Shown one piece after another: positions 34,584 through 46,074 of a stretch of DNA of 64,000 nt; the first letter of the stretch is position 1; each line of letters begins with the position of its first letter. The notes under the pieces are model-generated. The model was given only the letters and a program-made list of their open reading frames with translations. It had not been told where the DNA came from and made no database searches. Source of the DNA: Caenorhabditis remanei (taxonomy: Eukaryota > Nematoda > Chromadorea > Rhabditida > Rhabditidae); assembly GCF_010183535.1 (NCBI RefSeq), contig NC_071331.1:2480001-2544000 (forward strand). Reading direction: 5' to 3'. Made by a program: the position numbers and the translations under genes.

Positions 34584-34650
34584 CTGTTTCACACAGTTCC
34601 CAAATATTGTGTTCTCGGGTTCAAAACAATTTTTTACACAATATTTTAAC
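34584..34650 (+). ncRNA. candidate 21U-RNA locus, core 34584-34591
   Basis: Exact core CTGTTTCA on the plus strand. YRNT start at 34630, spacing 39 nt. A related copy near 60172 reads CTGTTTGA, so its core is damaged. Confidence 0.65.
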
Positions 34651-34780
34651 AACTACTAACCACCAACATCAAAATGTTTACCTGATTTAATGTTCCGGAA
34701 ACAGGATTTTGGATGATGTTTTTTTTTCATAATGTTCGATTGTGGAAAAGCATATCACTTTTTTTCTTCGTCTGACATGT

Positions 34781-34847
34781 AATGGTTATATCGTTTGCCA
34801 ACTACCTGAAACTCAATTCAATTCTTTATGGTACATGTTTGAAACAG
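34781..34847 (-). ncRNA. candidate 21U-RNA locus, core 34840-34847
   Basis: Exact core CTGTTTCA on the minus strand. YRNT start at 34801, spacing 39 nt. The duplicate near 39890 reads TAAAACAG. Confidence 0.65.
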
Positions 34848-34980
34848 TTAAATTTCTAAACTCAAACTGATATCCGAGTACACATTCAGGACCTAGAATC
34901 AATGTGTTGAAATGTCCAGGTGCTCAACAAAAATCCAAAAAAGATATTTCAGTTCCGTGTTTTATTGAAACTGTTAATTA

Positions 34981-35049
34981 CTGTTTCATTTATGTAGTCT
35001 TTACTGGCTCGTAAAAAACCCTTTCTGGTAATTTTTCGTAACAAGAATT
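34981..35049 (+). ncRNA. candidate 21U-RNA locus, core 34981-34988
   Basis: Exact core CTGTTTCA on the plus strand. YRNT start at 35029, spacing 41 nt. A minus-strand variant core (TGAAACTG on the plus strand) lies a few bases to the left, so the two cores nearly touch. Confidence 0.58.
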
Positions 35050-36643
35050 GAACAAAAGTAGTATGAGTCATAAAACTATTCAGATTCAAGACCGAATATT
35101 CTAATGAATATTTTTAATTGTGTTATTGTTTGAGACGGTAATCACTCACAATTAATACATTCACGAAACATTGAATTTCTATGCTTATAAATTATTTCTG
35201 TTTTTTTTTCTCGGTTTCTGTTCATTGGTAGTCTTAACAACTGTATAATATTATAAGATCATTTGGAAGAATTTTCCAGTCGCACTATTAACTTCTAGTT
35301 GAAATGTTCATATAACGTTAAATTTAAATGTGAAGTAAAGCGTGTTTTGATGTTTTCGTTTGTAATATGCTCTCTGTTTATTCACTCGATTTTAGACATT
35401 CCAGTAACCCAAGATAACAGGAACACTAATCAGATAATTGTGAAACTTAAGAATTTTATTGATGGATTCCGTTTGTCTATCTGTGTATCCGGATTTTTTC
35501 GTGCTCAGTATTCCTGTTTCTCTCGGTGCATAAAGCTAAGCAAATTTTACAAATAATAGTCATAAATTTGTATTTTTATTCTAGAGTCGTCTCAGCCTAT
35601 TTAGTTAGGTCAGTCAGTGAGTTTCAGAACATGATTATTTTAACACCCAATTAATAAAAAATCGGCTGACATATAATTTGTTCAAGGAAAATCGAAATAT
35701 GTGTGTACAGTTGTCCGGATATCCAAGTTTATTGTCTAGACATCAATCTCTAATAAATTTGTAGCACAATTATGGAGATCCTCGTAATTTGCAATAAGCA
35801 ATGTAAAACTCGAACCACTTCTAAACAAACCTTCACTGAAACTGTAACTTCCACAGTTTCAGTAAAATTAATTAACCTGTCGATGTATCCACATATCCAG
35901 ATGCCCTTCTTTATCACTCTCCCATACTCTTCGCATTGTAAACACACCAAATTTTTTAAATAATAAATAAAACGTTTCAGAAACAGTAATATTAAATTTT
36001 TATGCACTTTCCACTGATGTTCATACTAGAAGCATGCACCAAAAACCACTAATTTTTTCAGTCATTTCGAAACTGTAAAATTTTGGATTATGATGTGTTG
36101 GGGAAACAATCTCATCCGGATATATTATAAATTCACAAATTACGGAGGGTGCTTCATCTAATTTACTGGAGATTTCGCGAAATGGTCTCGTAGTTGAAAA
36201 AGATCTAATGCCGTATTTTCGAGCTTTGCAGGTCTGAAAATCACTTATAATACTGACGATTTGCAAAAAGAATATAGGAATTATTGCTGGAAATTATATT
36301 AATCTTTAAATAAAATTTGCATTAAACAGTAAAAATTAGGGAGTTGACATTAATCAGACACACCGATTATGAGTTCCGATGGTTTAATTTCGTCTGAATT
36401 ACACACACGGCGCGAACAATCTTCAGGATTTTGGGGGATCATGGAAAGACAAGAAGTGATATCGAAAGATTGTGAATGCCAACCGATTCGGAGTTGAAAA
36501 TAATCAAAAAGAACCCTATGACCACCATAAAGTTACTTTTTCAGCAACAAAATATCTTTAGCACCACCTAGAAATTGGAATTTTTGATTTTCCGTCTTTT
36601 TCAGCACTTGAACCCTCGAATTTTCACATATCTGAAATATTCA

Positions 36644-36710
36644 CTGTTTCAAAACTTCTAGAAACCGAAACTGCTTTTGTATGGAATGTTTTCAAATGCA
36701 CAACCGATTG
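36644..36710 (+). ncRNA. candidate 21U-RNA locus, core 36644-36651
   Basis: Exact core CTGTTTCA on the plus strand. YRNT start at 36690, spacing 39 nt. Its 21-mer overlaps the antisense 21-mer of the unit with core at 36746. Duplicated at 44406. Confidence 0.68.
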
Positions 36711-36753
36711 AGTGGCACCTGGTCTATATTCGAACAAAACAGTTCTGAAACAG
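36687..36753 (-). ncRNA. candidate 21U-RNA locus, core 36746-36753
   Basis: Exact core CTGTTTCA on the minus strand. YRNT start at 36707, spacing 39 nt, 21-mer at 36687-36707. It overlaps the plus-strand 21-mer at 36690-36710. This core is lost in the duplicate near 44470. Confidence 0.65.
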
Positions 36754-37700
36754 ATTATGAATTTCTGTCTGTCTGTGTTTCCGAATGTCCGTATTTCTAC
36801 TCTAGGTGTAATTTATAGAAATAGGAGTTAGGGTAGATAAATGATGACCAAATTAGAAGTATCATAGCCTCGTCCAAATGTAGCATTTTCGAAACATTAT
36901 TTTTGAAAATTTTACGTACTTCGTTTTGTCTGTTTGTCAAATTATCGAGCAACCCAAAATTTCAAATAACGCTCGACATATTTTTCTCTGTTTCTCCGAA
37001 TTACTAAACTTTCAGCCTTTCGAAAAATTCGATAGTCGTGGTTACTCGATTATTGCCACCTGTTCCCTTCTATCAAAATTCAAATCCATCATCATCTTTT
37101 TTTTCAAACTTTCCCCCCTTCTCTCAACTCCTAAAACTTTTACGATAACCACCTGTTACCCCCATCAAGGACTATGACACTCCCTGATTTGTACTTGAGA
37201 TAAACGGAGGGCATACATCACAAAGATAGTGAAGAGGGTCTGATTCATTAAGTTGGTTTTTATCTCCATGACATGGAAAAGGAGACAAGCCAAAGCTGGA
37301 AAAAGTGCAGTGGTGATGACACGGAGACTATTAATTTTATCGAGAGGTGGAAACCGTCTTTATTTTTTATTGTGTAGTAAATACATGGGAACCGAAATTC
37401 GAACTTTTCGGTTTTGGGTGATTCACTTCACGGAAGCGTAACTCTGATATGCTTTGTGTTCGCTGAAAATGTTAAAAAAATGTATTCTGCCTGCATTGAC
37501 TAGTTAGTAATTTTTCAAAATAATCCAAATCATAAAACAGTGAACTTTTTTTCATAAACTGATCCAGCGAACATTTTGAAATTGCGGTCTTGTTAAAAAT
37601 TTTGCAAAACAGTACCCGCTGTACCTTGACAAAATTTCAGTTTTCGCCGAAACAGTATACTTTATGAAAACCATTTTATTCTTCAATTCTGAATTTAAAT

Positions 37701-37767
37701 TCCTACCATAGTGTTTGCGCAATGTCATGCAAGATAGCTACTTCTAAACAAGGACCCTTTGAAACCG
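37701..37767 (-). ncRNA. candidate 21U-RNA locus, core 37760-37767 (multicopy family)
   Basis: Variant core CGGTTTCA on the minus strand. YRNT start at 37721, spacing 39 nt. The unit, with a spacer reading CTTCTAAATAAGGACTCTTT on the plus strand in most copies, recurs at 41537, 45512, 46363, 49193, 50276 and 53047, always with a start at 39 nt. It is divergent with the plus core at 37828. Confidence 0.68.
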
Positions 37768-37827
37768 GAATTTTTGTATCTTCATCTGTCTGTGTCCAAA
37801 TATCAAACTTATTTTCTACAACTTTTC

Positions 37828-37895
37828 CTGTTTCACCGAGCTCCTAACAGTCAACCTATTTTTTCAATGAATGGTTTAGTCGAATTTTCAATCTC
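37828..37895 (+). ncRNA. candidate 21U-RNA locus, core 37828-37835
   Basis: Exact core CTGTTTCA on the plus strand. YRNT start at 37875, spacing 40 nt. It is divergent with the core at 37760 across a TCTGTCTGTG tract. Confidence 0.66.
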
Positions 37896-37979
37896 ATATC
37901 TTTGGTAAATGCGTCCTATATGTCCGAATGTTCATATCTGATTGTCAGAAAACATTTATTGTGAATTTTCTGTAATGAC

Positions 37980-38868
37980 CAGGGTTGGGAAATTCCGGGC
38001 CGGGCCGGGCCGGGCCGACTGGAAATTTTTCCAGTCGGCCCGGCCCGGCCCGGTCGGCCCGGCTCCTGTAGAAAGTAGAAGTTTTTTGGAAAAAAGTCCT
38101 TAAATTGCGCGATTTCTGTAAAGTTTTAAAAAACTATTTATTTTATTTACTTTATTTTCAGATGAGAAATAACAATAAAAGTTGATAACAACAAAAAACT
38201 TGAATTAAAACCTAACAAATGAATAATTCGTAACCTAACAAATGAATAATTCGTAACAAATCAAAGTATGGAAAATGGGTGATCTTCAATCCCAATTATA
38301 CCTTTTTTGTGATAACTGTGATCCGAGAACCACTCTCTCTACGTTTTGATACAGTAGCCGATTTCTTGATTTATCCAACATAAAACGCATTTGTGAAAAA
38401 GTTGTCTCACAGATGCTTTCACTGGGGATAACTGAAAACACGTGAAGTGCAACACGATGAAGTGTTGGAAACTCCAACTTTTTCCTATTCCAGTAACTCT
38501 CGACTCTTTCGATGTTTCGATGATCGACAAACTCTGACAAGTACTTCTCCAGCTCTTCCATCGATTCGGTACGAACTAGGTCTTCGTCATCAGCCAACAT
38601 GAGCAACAGTTTTGACATATCGTCATCGTCTTGTTGAGTGACTTCGGTGGAAATTTCTGCATCTGGGTCTATTCCATCTATTTCTTTTATTGCATTTTCA
38701 ACATATAATCGACCACTTCCTTTCTCTTCAGCTGTACAATCAATCATAAATTTCGTTTGAGGACTGAGTAGCATCGCGGCAAAGTGAATTTCTTTAAATT
38801 CCTTTAAGTAATGACTCAGTGCAACAATTCCAGCTTTAGCTATAGATTTGATTGTAAGAAAAAAAAAT
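37980..38868 (-). mobile_element. hAT transposon, 3' part only
   Basis: The right terminus (in element sense) starts at 37980 on the plus strand with CAGGGTTGGGAAATTCC, followed by GGGCCGGGCC repeats and a hairpin (CGACTGGAAATTTTTCCAGTC region) to 38065. The transposase fragment lies upstream. Sequence from about 38869 on belongs to duplication block 3 copy B, so the 5' part was lost, probably by deletion. Confidence 0.8.
38286..38868 (-). pseudogene. hAT transposase, C-terminal part (5'-truncated)
   Basis: Read from the truncation at about 38868 to a TGA at 38286-38288, roughly 190 residues stay open. Near its start is FAAMLLSPQTK, matching the conserved hAT motif before the last catalytic region. 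Then an acidic stretch (DDDDMSKLLLMLADDED), and from SYWNRKKLEFPTLHRVAL through IPSESICETTFSQM to NRLLYQNVERVV the hAT dimerisation domain. The N-terminal zinc finger and most of the catalytic domain are missing, so it cannot be active. An ATG at 38934-38936 lies in unrelated flanking DNA and is not the true start. Confidence 0.85.
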
Positions 38869-39495
38869 GCTTTTGGTATACTCAGGAAACATAATATGTT
38901 TTGTCCATTTCGTTTTCGAAATTTCCAATCACCCAAAACGAATTAGCAAAGAATGAAGCATGTGCTTTTGATATGCCTCTGTATAAAAAATCCATAAAAC
39001 AGTATCCTTCAATTGTAATAAGACATTGATGAACTCATCAGAAGATGTCCATATTACTCCGTTGAACGGTGGCTGGCACCTATTTCGGCTCGGGAACGGA
39101 ATAAGAAGGTCATCAATACCGTTTTCACTTTCACGTTTAAAAAAAAGTGATTTCAGTTTTTAGTTGTGACTCTTTGCTTGGCGGCGTTCGTAATTTTTGT
39201 TCATTCACACTGGTGTTTTCAGAAAATGAGTATCTTTCTGACTGAATGATGATCTTGTGAAACATCACGTTTTGTATTTCTCTATCGAAAAACGTACCCT
39301 TGTTTCCCTCATTTTTGAATTTATATTTTTAAAAATTTTCACGAGACCAATCCCGAATTCCGGTTCCGCTGATAAGACAAGTCTGTAACCGAAAACTTTC
39401 AAAATAATCATCGGCTAGGTTGTTTCCTAAAACACCGTCTGTATTTAGTCTCAAATGAAGTTGTGTTGATTGTTATATACCGAATTTTATTAAAC

Positions 39496-39563
39496 ATGGA
39501 CTATTACGTTGACACATTGTTGCTGACCGTAATGTTCAATGTTAAAACAGTTTTCTGAAACAG
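39496..39563 (-). ncRNA. candidate 21U-RNA locus, core 39556-39563
   Basis: Exact core CTGTTTCA on the minus strand. YRNT start at 39516, spacing 40 nt. The duplicate at 34435 has TGAAATAG on the plus strand. Confidence 0.65.
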
Positions 39564-40021
39564 TGAACTCTGGAATAGTCAGTGAAAAATGTATGTGAGT
39601 TGCAGAAATGGGCCAGCATGGACGTTTTCGGTACAATCAGTTCCTAAATATTGGGTGCTCGGATCTTTTATTTCAACATTCCAAGTGTACTGTTTATTGT
39701 TTTCAAAAGATAGGACTTGACAGCGGAATACAAAGTATTTACCTGATTTAATGTTCCGGAAACAGGATTTTGGATGATTTTTTTTTACTTTGTTCGATTG
39801 CGAAAAAGCGTATCTCTTTTTGATTTGCTTTGAAATGACGTTCATCGGTTACTACCTGAAACTCAAATTATTTCTCTATGGTACATGTTTAAAACAGTGA
39901 AACTTTGAAACTAAAACTGATATCCGAGTATTCAGGACCTAGGAATCTATACGTATGTCCTTTTTCATAAAGGTTATGTCAGTTCGGTATTCTCTCTAAT
40001 ACTTTCAATTACCTGTTTATT

Positions 40022-40089
40022 TACTGTAAAAAGGGAAAATTATTACCAAACGTCTTCATTGACTCATAAATGAAATCCTTATGAAACAG
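40022..40089 (-). ncRNA. candidate 21U-RNA locus, core 40082-40089
   Basis: Exact core CTGTTTCA on the minus strand. YRNT start at 40042, spacing 40 nt. Related to the unit at 60592-60659. Confidence 0.65.
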
Positions 40090-41426
40090 GTTGAAAATAC
40101 TGGCCCAATCTGTGTGTCAGTTTGTCGTGATGTCTTTTTTAATCGTTATGTATGTTCATTCTTCGTAACAAGAATTGCACGACAGTAGTATAAGTCATAT
40201 ATAACCATGTCAGTTTATTCGACGATAATCAATCACAAATAACACATTCACGAAACATTGAATTTCTATGCTTACAAATGATTTTCTGTTCGTTAATTTT
40301 CTCTCGGTTTCTATTCATTGGTTTTAATGAGTCTTATAAACTGTTTACTAATAAGTCATTGTTTTGGAATAGGTCAATCGTCTAATCACTCTATTCGCCT
40401 CTAGTTGAAATTTATACGTAACGTTACATTTAAATGTATATTTAAGTGTGTTATGATGGTTTTGTAAACCTCTCTCTGCTTATTCACTCGATTTTAGGCA
40501 TTCCATTAATCCAAGATAACAGCAATACTAATCTAATCAGATAATTGTGAAACTTAAGAATTTAATTGATGGATTCCATTGTTCTGTCTGTGTATCCGGA
40601 TCATTTTTCCGTGCTCAGTATTCCTGTTTCTCCAGGTGCATAAAGCTAAGCAAATTTTACAAATAATATTCATAAATTTTTATCTGTCTCACAGAGCTGT
40701 CTGAAACTCTTCTGTTATTACACTTTGTTATTACAGTCAGCCAGTTTCAGAAAATGATTATTTTAACACCCAATAAATAAAAAATCGGCTGACATATAAT
40801 TTGTTCAGGGAAAATCGAAATATGTGTGTACTGTTGTCCAGATATCCAAGTTTATTGTCTAGACATCAATCGCTAGTAAATTTGTAACACAGTTATGGAG
40901 ATCCTCGTAACTTTCAATGAACAATGTGAAACTCGAACCAATTCTAAACAAAACTTTACTGAAACTGTAACTTCCACATTTTCAGTGAAATTAATTAACC
41001 TGCAAGTGTATCCTCATGTCCGGATGCCCTTCTTTTTCACTTTTCAAAGCTAATCTCGAACAGAACACACCGAACTTCTGTGATAATAAATAAAACGTTT
41101 TGGAAACACTGATATTAAATCTTTTATGCAGTTTCCACTAGTCATAACAGAGAAGAACTATTAATTTTTAATGTACCACACATTTTTTGAGCCATTTCAA
41201 AACTGTAAATTTTTGGATTATGATGTTTGGGGAAACAATTTCTTCCGGATAAACTGAGGAATTGAATATAGAAAATTCCAGAAATTGTTGGAAATTTCAA
41301 GGTGCAAACTGATTCATTTCAGATTCTCTAAAAACTCATGCCAAGCGATTTTTGAAATACATCGTAATTAGGTCATTGACAAAATTTTTGAGATGTAATG
41401 AAAATTGTGGAAATTGTGGTATTGTC

Positions 41427-41493
41427 AAAATGTGATGCAGATCATCAATAGCCCGGTGTACCTTGACAAAAACTTCACTTTTCGCCGAAACAG
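41427..41493 (-). ncRNA. candidate 21U-RNA locus, variant core 41486-41493
   Basis: The core reads CTGTTTCG on the minus strand. YRNT start at 41447, spacing exactly 39 nt, which supports function despite the last-base change. Confidence 0.48.
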
Positions 41494-41536
41494 TACTCTT
41501 TTTGACAACACTTTTATTCTTCAAATGTGAATTTAA

Positions 41537-41603
41537 ATACCCATTAGGGCTTTTGCAATGTCAAGCGACAGATTTACTTCTGAATAAGAACTCTCTAAAA
41601 CCG
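41537..41603 (-). ncRNA. candidate 21U-RNA locus, degenerate core 41596-41603
   Basis: Member of the multicopy family of 37701-37767. The core has drifted to CGGTTTTA on the minus strand, but the YRNT start at 41557 keeps the 39-nt spacing. It is divergent with the plus core at 41675. Confidence 0.45.
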
Positions 41604-41674
41604 GAAGTTCTGTATCTCCGTCTGTCTTTGCGTCCGGATTTCTAGATGTTAGATTGATTTTCGACAACTTTTCC

Positions 41675-41741
41675 CTGTTTCACAGAGTTCCAAACAGTAA
41701 ACTCTTTACCAAATTTTTGATGGTTTCGGAGTTGACGTTTT
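41675..41741 (+). ncRNA. candidate 21U-RNA locus, core 41675-41682
   Basis: Exact core CTGTTTCA on the plus strand. YRNT start at 41721, spacing 39 nt. Right half of a divergent pair. Confidence 0.66.
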
Positions 41742-41760
41742 TCAATCTCATCTCTTTTGT

Positions 41761-43120
41761 AAATTGTTACTATAGGTAGGGACCGCAATGAACGTGGGCG
41801 GAGTTTTTCATTTTCTTCTCTTGGGACGTCATGGGGAGATTATCGAAATGTTTGACGGTCTGCCCTGAGAGCCCAGTACGCTAAAACAGAATGAAAACTT
41901 TTGACCCCTATGTAATCGAGTACGTAGAATTCAATGAACAGACTTTCGTTTCACCCAAATTCTTAGTTTTTTCAGAAAACTCAAGAAACGTTTTGCTTTT
42001 TTGAGAAAAATGTCACGTTGAGATCGTTGTAGGTCAGACTCGCATCGTTTTTTTACTGTTTCTAGTAGTTCTTTACATACTCTAATAGGTTTTGAAAGAA
42101 AATTCAATTTTTGTGTTGTAGAATTTTTTTGGGAGCCAGCTGAACTTCGAAGCATCACTTCAAAAAATTTACAGTGATTACCTATATATTTTCTGACATA
42201 TTGTTTTCGGAAATCTCTTCAGGTACCTGGGGCCAAGATTTGGAAAGCCGTTGATTCGTAAAATGTGGTTTTTCAGGTGTCGGAAGGCAACAGGCTCAAA
42301 AAGAAAAGTAGTTTTATCGACAGTTCAGGTTAATGCAAGTCAGACTCGCATCGTTTCTTGACAGAATCAGAATCTACGCAAAATTTCGATCCAGACCCAC
42401 TTAGAAATTAAAAAATCCGTATTGTAGAACTTTAGATATTTAATGTTTTATCTCGAAATATGCTGAAAATCCTTTAAAAAATTCTCTTGAATTTTAAAAA
42501 ATCACGTCAAAATTATATTTTCCTATTATCAGCGTCATATTTGTGCTCATTTAGTTCAGTGGATAACACGGGGTGGTTTTATTCAAAGGGTTTCTGGTTT
42601 GAACTTTTCCAATTTTTGCCAAAATTTGACTGACTGAACGTGAAAACAGAAAATATTTTTTTGCGTGGTCAGGAAAACGAAAGAATTCTCCAAGAGAATT
42701 CAGTAGAAACCGTGGCTGACCAAAAGTCCTGTAACTTCGGAGAGTGTGAATATTTTCGGGTAAAATTTTGGGAATATACTTCGATATACCCGAAGAACAG
42801 GCCAGGATGGAAATTTTAATTGAAAATTGAGTTTGAAAAAAATGTTGCGGTCTCTAACTATAGGTCTGGATGTCCATGTTTGCCTCATTGTCACCAAAAA
42901 TTATTTAATTTCCAAAACAGCAACATTTTTCAGAATCGGATCTGGGATGGTTTGAGGTACCGTCTTTCCGCTTGTCAGTTTGTCGGGATGTCCACATTTT
43001 TTCAAAAAGATTTCAGCTAATCAGATTAAACACAATAGCTTGCAATACCCCCATCGCAGTTTTCCACATTCCAAACACAGTATGTTTTTGACCGTCTTCG
43101 TCAATATTCATCACTCAGAA
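41761..43120. other. spacer between duplication copies; no gene
   Basis: Contains a tRNA-like relic (42546-42620). GTCAGACTCGCATCGTTT occurs twice (about 42032 and 42342). No exact core. Confidence 0.4.
42546..42620 (+). pseudogene. tRNA-like relic
   Basis: A perfect A box TAGTTCAGTGG lies about 40 bases before a degraded B box GGTTTGAACTT, the normal spacing of a class I tRNA. The acceptor arms do not pair and no anticodon stem is convincing. Either a dead tRNA gene or a fragment of a tRNA-derived repeat. Confidence 0.4.
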
Positions 43121-43342
43121 CACGCAACGTCATTGTGAACACACCAAAATTTTTTGATAAATAATGAAACGTTCCGGAAACAGTAATATTAAATTTTTAT
43201 GCAGTTTCCACTGATGTTCATTCTAGAATCATGCACCAAGAACCACTAATTTTTTCAGCCATTTCGAAACTGTAACATTTTGTATTATGATGTGTTGGGG
43301 AAACAATCGTCCGGATATACTATAAATTCACAAATTAAGGAG

Positions 43343-43795
43343 TAGCGTTCCTAGTCAGTGTAAAGAAATGACGAAATCAGTTTAAACTGATAGTCATTTA
43401 TACTATTCACGTCAACTAGTCGAAAGGAAATGATTATCGATATAGTCATAATCATTTTAGAAATGACGAAAACGATAGTCGATTCAGCTGTTTCGTCAAA
43501 ACTTTTAAAAATTAGTAAATAGTACAAACGTAAATAGCCGAAACGTGAGTATTTAGAGCAGAAAAAAGGAAAAATGTTAGAAAATTTTTAAAATGAAAAC
43601 TCATTTTCTCAGTCATTTACGTCGTTTTAATAGTTGTTTTTGTATCGGAATTAATCATTTACGTCGTTTCGATAGTTGTTTTTTCATTTCCGATAGTCAA
43701 ATTACACTGTGTTTTTTAAATTATGATATTTTGATTATCATTTTACGTCATTAATCGCGTGACGAAAAATGACTAACTAATGACTAGGAACTCTA
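43343..43795. mobile_element. hAT-type MITE, 453 bp (TAGNGTTCCTAGTCA ends)
   Basis: Ends TAGCGTTCCTAGTCA and TGACTAGGAACTCTA. A perfect 8-bp duplication TTAAGGAG flanks it (43335-43342, 43796-43803). Copy A at about 36140 shows the uninterrupted site. The inside has repeated ATTTACGTCGTTT..AATAGTTGTTTTT units and no coding sequence. Confidence 0.88.
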
Positions 43796-44405
43796 TTAAG
43801 GAGCGTGTTAAGGGCGCATCTAATTTACTGGAGATTTCGCTAAATGGTCTCGAAGTTGAAAAGATCTAATGCCGTATTTTCGAGCGTTGCAGGTCTGAAA
43901 AGCACTTATAATACTGACGATTTACAAAGCTGAGTATAGGAATAATTGCTGGAAATTATATTAATCTTTAAATAAAATTTGCATTAAACAGTAAAAATTA
44001 GGAAATTGACATTAATGAGACACACCGATTTCGTTTTCGATATTTTGTTTTGTTGTTTTTTACACACTTAGTTGGTTCAGTTTTATCTGAAATACGCACA
44101 CTGCTATATTTAGGATTTTGGGGGATTATGGAAAGACAAGAAGTGATATCGAAAATTCGTGAATGCCAATCAATTCGGAATTGAAAATAATCAAAAAGAA
44201 ACCTGGAACCACCATAACGTTACTCTTTCAGCAACAAAATATCTTTAGCACCACCTAGAAATTGGAATTTTTGATTTGTATAAAATCTTTTTTTTCGGAA
44301 AACTATTTTATGCTGTCAATACAAACTCTTTCAGTTGTTTTTGCGTATTTTCTTTATCATTCCATATTTTTCAACACCTGAATTTTCACAGATCTGAAAT
44401 ATTCA

Positions 44406-44472
44406 CTGTTTCAGAACTTCAAGAAACCGAAGCTGCTTTTGTATGGAATGTTTTCACAATTGTTTCTGTCTG
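44406..44472 (+). ncRNA. candidate 21U-RNA locus, core 44406-44413
   Basis: Exact core CTGTTTCA on the plus strand. YRNT start at 44452, spacing 39 nt. Duplicate of 36644-36710; the two 21-mers are nearly the same sequence. Confidence 0.66.
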
Positions 44473-45511
44473 TCTGTGTTTCCGAATGTCCGGATTTCTA
44501 CTCAAAGTGTGATTTATAGAAATAGGAGTTAGGGGAGATGAATGGTGACTGAAAGAAATGTATTCAAAGCGATCAGTTTTATTTTTAATCAGTTCTGATG
44601 TCTCAATATCTGCCATGACAGTCTATATTTCTGCACGCAAAAAAACAACAACTATTAGAAGTATCATAGCCTTGTCCAAATGTAGCACTTTTGAAACATT
44701 ATTTTTCAAAATTTTGCGTACTTCGTTTTGTCTGTGTGTCCAATTATCGAGCAATCCAAAATTTCAAATATCTAACGTTTGACATATTTTTCTCTGTTTC
44801 TCCGAATTACTAAACTTTCAGCCCTTTCGAAAAATTCGATCGTCGTGGTTTCTTGATTATTGCCACCTGTTCACTTCTATCAAAGTTCAAATCCATCATC
44901 ATCTTTTTTTGAAACTTTCTCTCCTTCTCTCAACTCCTAAAACTTTTACGATTACCACCTGTTACCCCCATCAAGGACTATGGACACTCCCTGATTTAGA
45001 CTTAAGATAAACGGAGGGCATACAGCACTAAGACAGTGAAACTCTCTGATTCATTAGGTCGATTTTTGTCTCCATTGCATCGGAAAAAGAGAATAAACAG
45101 TTCGGGAAGAAATGGTGATGACACGGTGACTATTTATTTTATCGAGAGGTGGAAACCGTCTTTATTTTGTTATGGTGTAAAGTAACCCTGGGAACAAAAA
45201 TGTAAACTTTTGAATTGTTTTGGGGCGCTTCACTACACAGAAGCGTAACTATGATATTTCTTTCCGTTAGCTGTAATTTTATAATACTATCGATTTATTA
45301 TTGACCAATTTTGTAATATTGGTGAATAATCCAATTTCTAAAACAGTGAAGATTTTCCAGAAACTGACCGAGTGAAAATAGTGAAAATTGTGGTCTTGTT
45401 ACAGGTTTGTGCAAAGCAGCAATAGCCTGCTGTTCCTTGACAAAACTTCACTATTCGCTAAAACAGTACACTTTTTGACAACCCTTTTATTCTTCAATTC
45501 TGAATTTAAAT

Positions 45512-45578
45512 TCCGACCATAGTGTTTGCGCAATGTCATGCAGCATAGCTACTTCTAAATAAGGACTCTTCAAAACCG
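45512..45578 (-). ncRNA. candidate 21U-RNA locus, degenerate core 45571-45578
   Basis: Multicopy-family member whose core has drifted to CGGTTTTG on the minus strand. YRNT start at 45532, still at 39 nt. The predicted 21-mer is nearly identical to that at 37701-37721. Confidence 0.42.
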
Positions 45579-46074
45579 GAATTTTTGTATCTCCATCTGT
45601 CTGTGCGTTAGGATTTCCAGATGTTCATTGTGAGTTATCACCATTTTCGACCACTGTTTTCCTTTTTCACCGAGTACCTAACAATAAACTTGTTTTTTTT
45701 TACCAATTTCTTTTATCTTATTAATCCACTTTCAATCGCATCTCCTTGGTAAATGTGCCCTATATGTCCGGATGTCCATACCTCATTAACAGAAAAAAAA
45801 GTTTATATTGAGACTGAAATTAATGACCAGTTCATAATTTTTGAAAATAATTCAAAAAAAAAAGTGACTATTTATTCTATCGAGAGGTGGAAACCGTCTA
45901 TATTTTTTATTGTGTGTTATGTCCTTAGGTGGCGGGAGAAGGGACTTATAAAACCATTTATTTACATGGTGAGAATCAACAACTAAGAGTTCTCTTCATC
46001 TTATATAGGCAGATCTTCTTGTCTCGTGTGACCTCAGGGTTGGACGTTTACTAGGCTAGGCCATGCTAGTTCAC

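Larger units (their letters stand above)
33780..37970. repeat. segmental duplication block 3, copy A
   Basis: The longest copy of a block that recurs at 38890-41760 (B, with an internal deletion) and 43120-45860 (C). Shared landmarks with B: TTCCAATCGCCCAAAACGAA, GAATGATGATCTTGTGAAAC, CGGAAACAGGATTTTGGATG, AATCGGCTGACATATAATTTG. Shared with C: TCTTTAGCACCACCTAGAAA and ATCGAGAGGTGGAAACCGTC. Carries piRNA units at 34584, 34840, 34981, 36644, 36746, 37760 and 37828. Confidence 0.72.
38890..41760. repeat. segmental duplication block 3, copy B
   Basis: Follows copy A up to about 41250 (A position about 36100), then jumps to the stretch matching A 37600-37900, so about 1.5 kb is missing. Carries units at 39556, 40082, 41486, 41596 and 41675. 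Confidence 0.72.
43120..45860. repeat. segmental duplication block 3, copy C
   Basis: Matches copy A from about 35940 to 37960. Contains the hAT MITE at 43343-43795, absent from A, and lacks the minus-strand core corresponding to 36746. Confidence 0.7.

Noticed and set aside
38869..38936. First 22 codons of the hAT frame as a true N terminus
   Set aside because: This stretch belongs to duplication block 3 (matched at 33760-33830) and is joined to the transposase only by chance.
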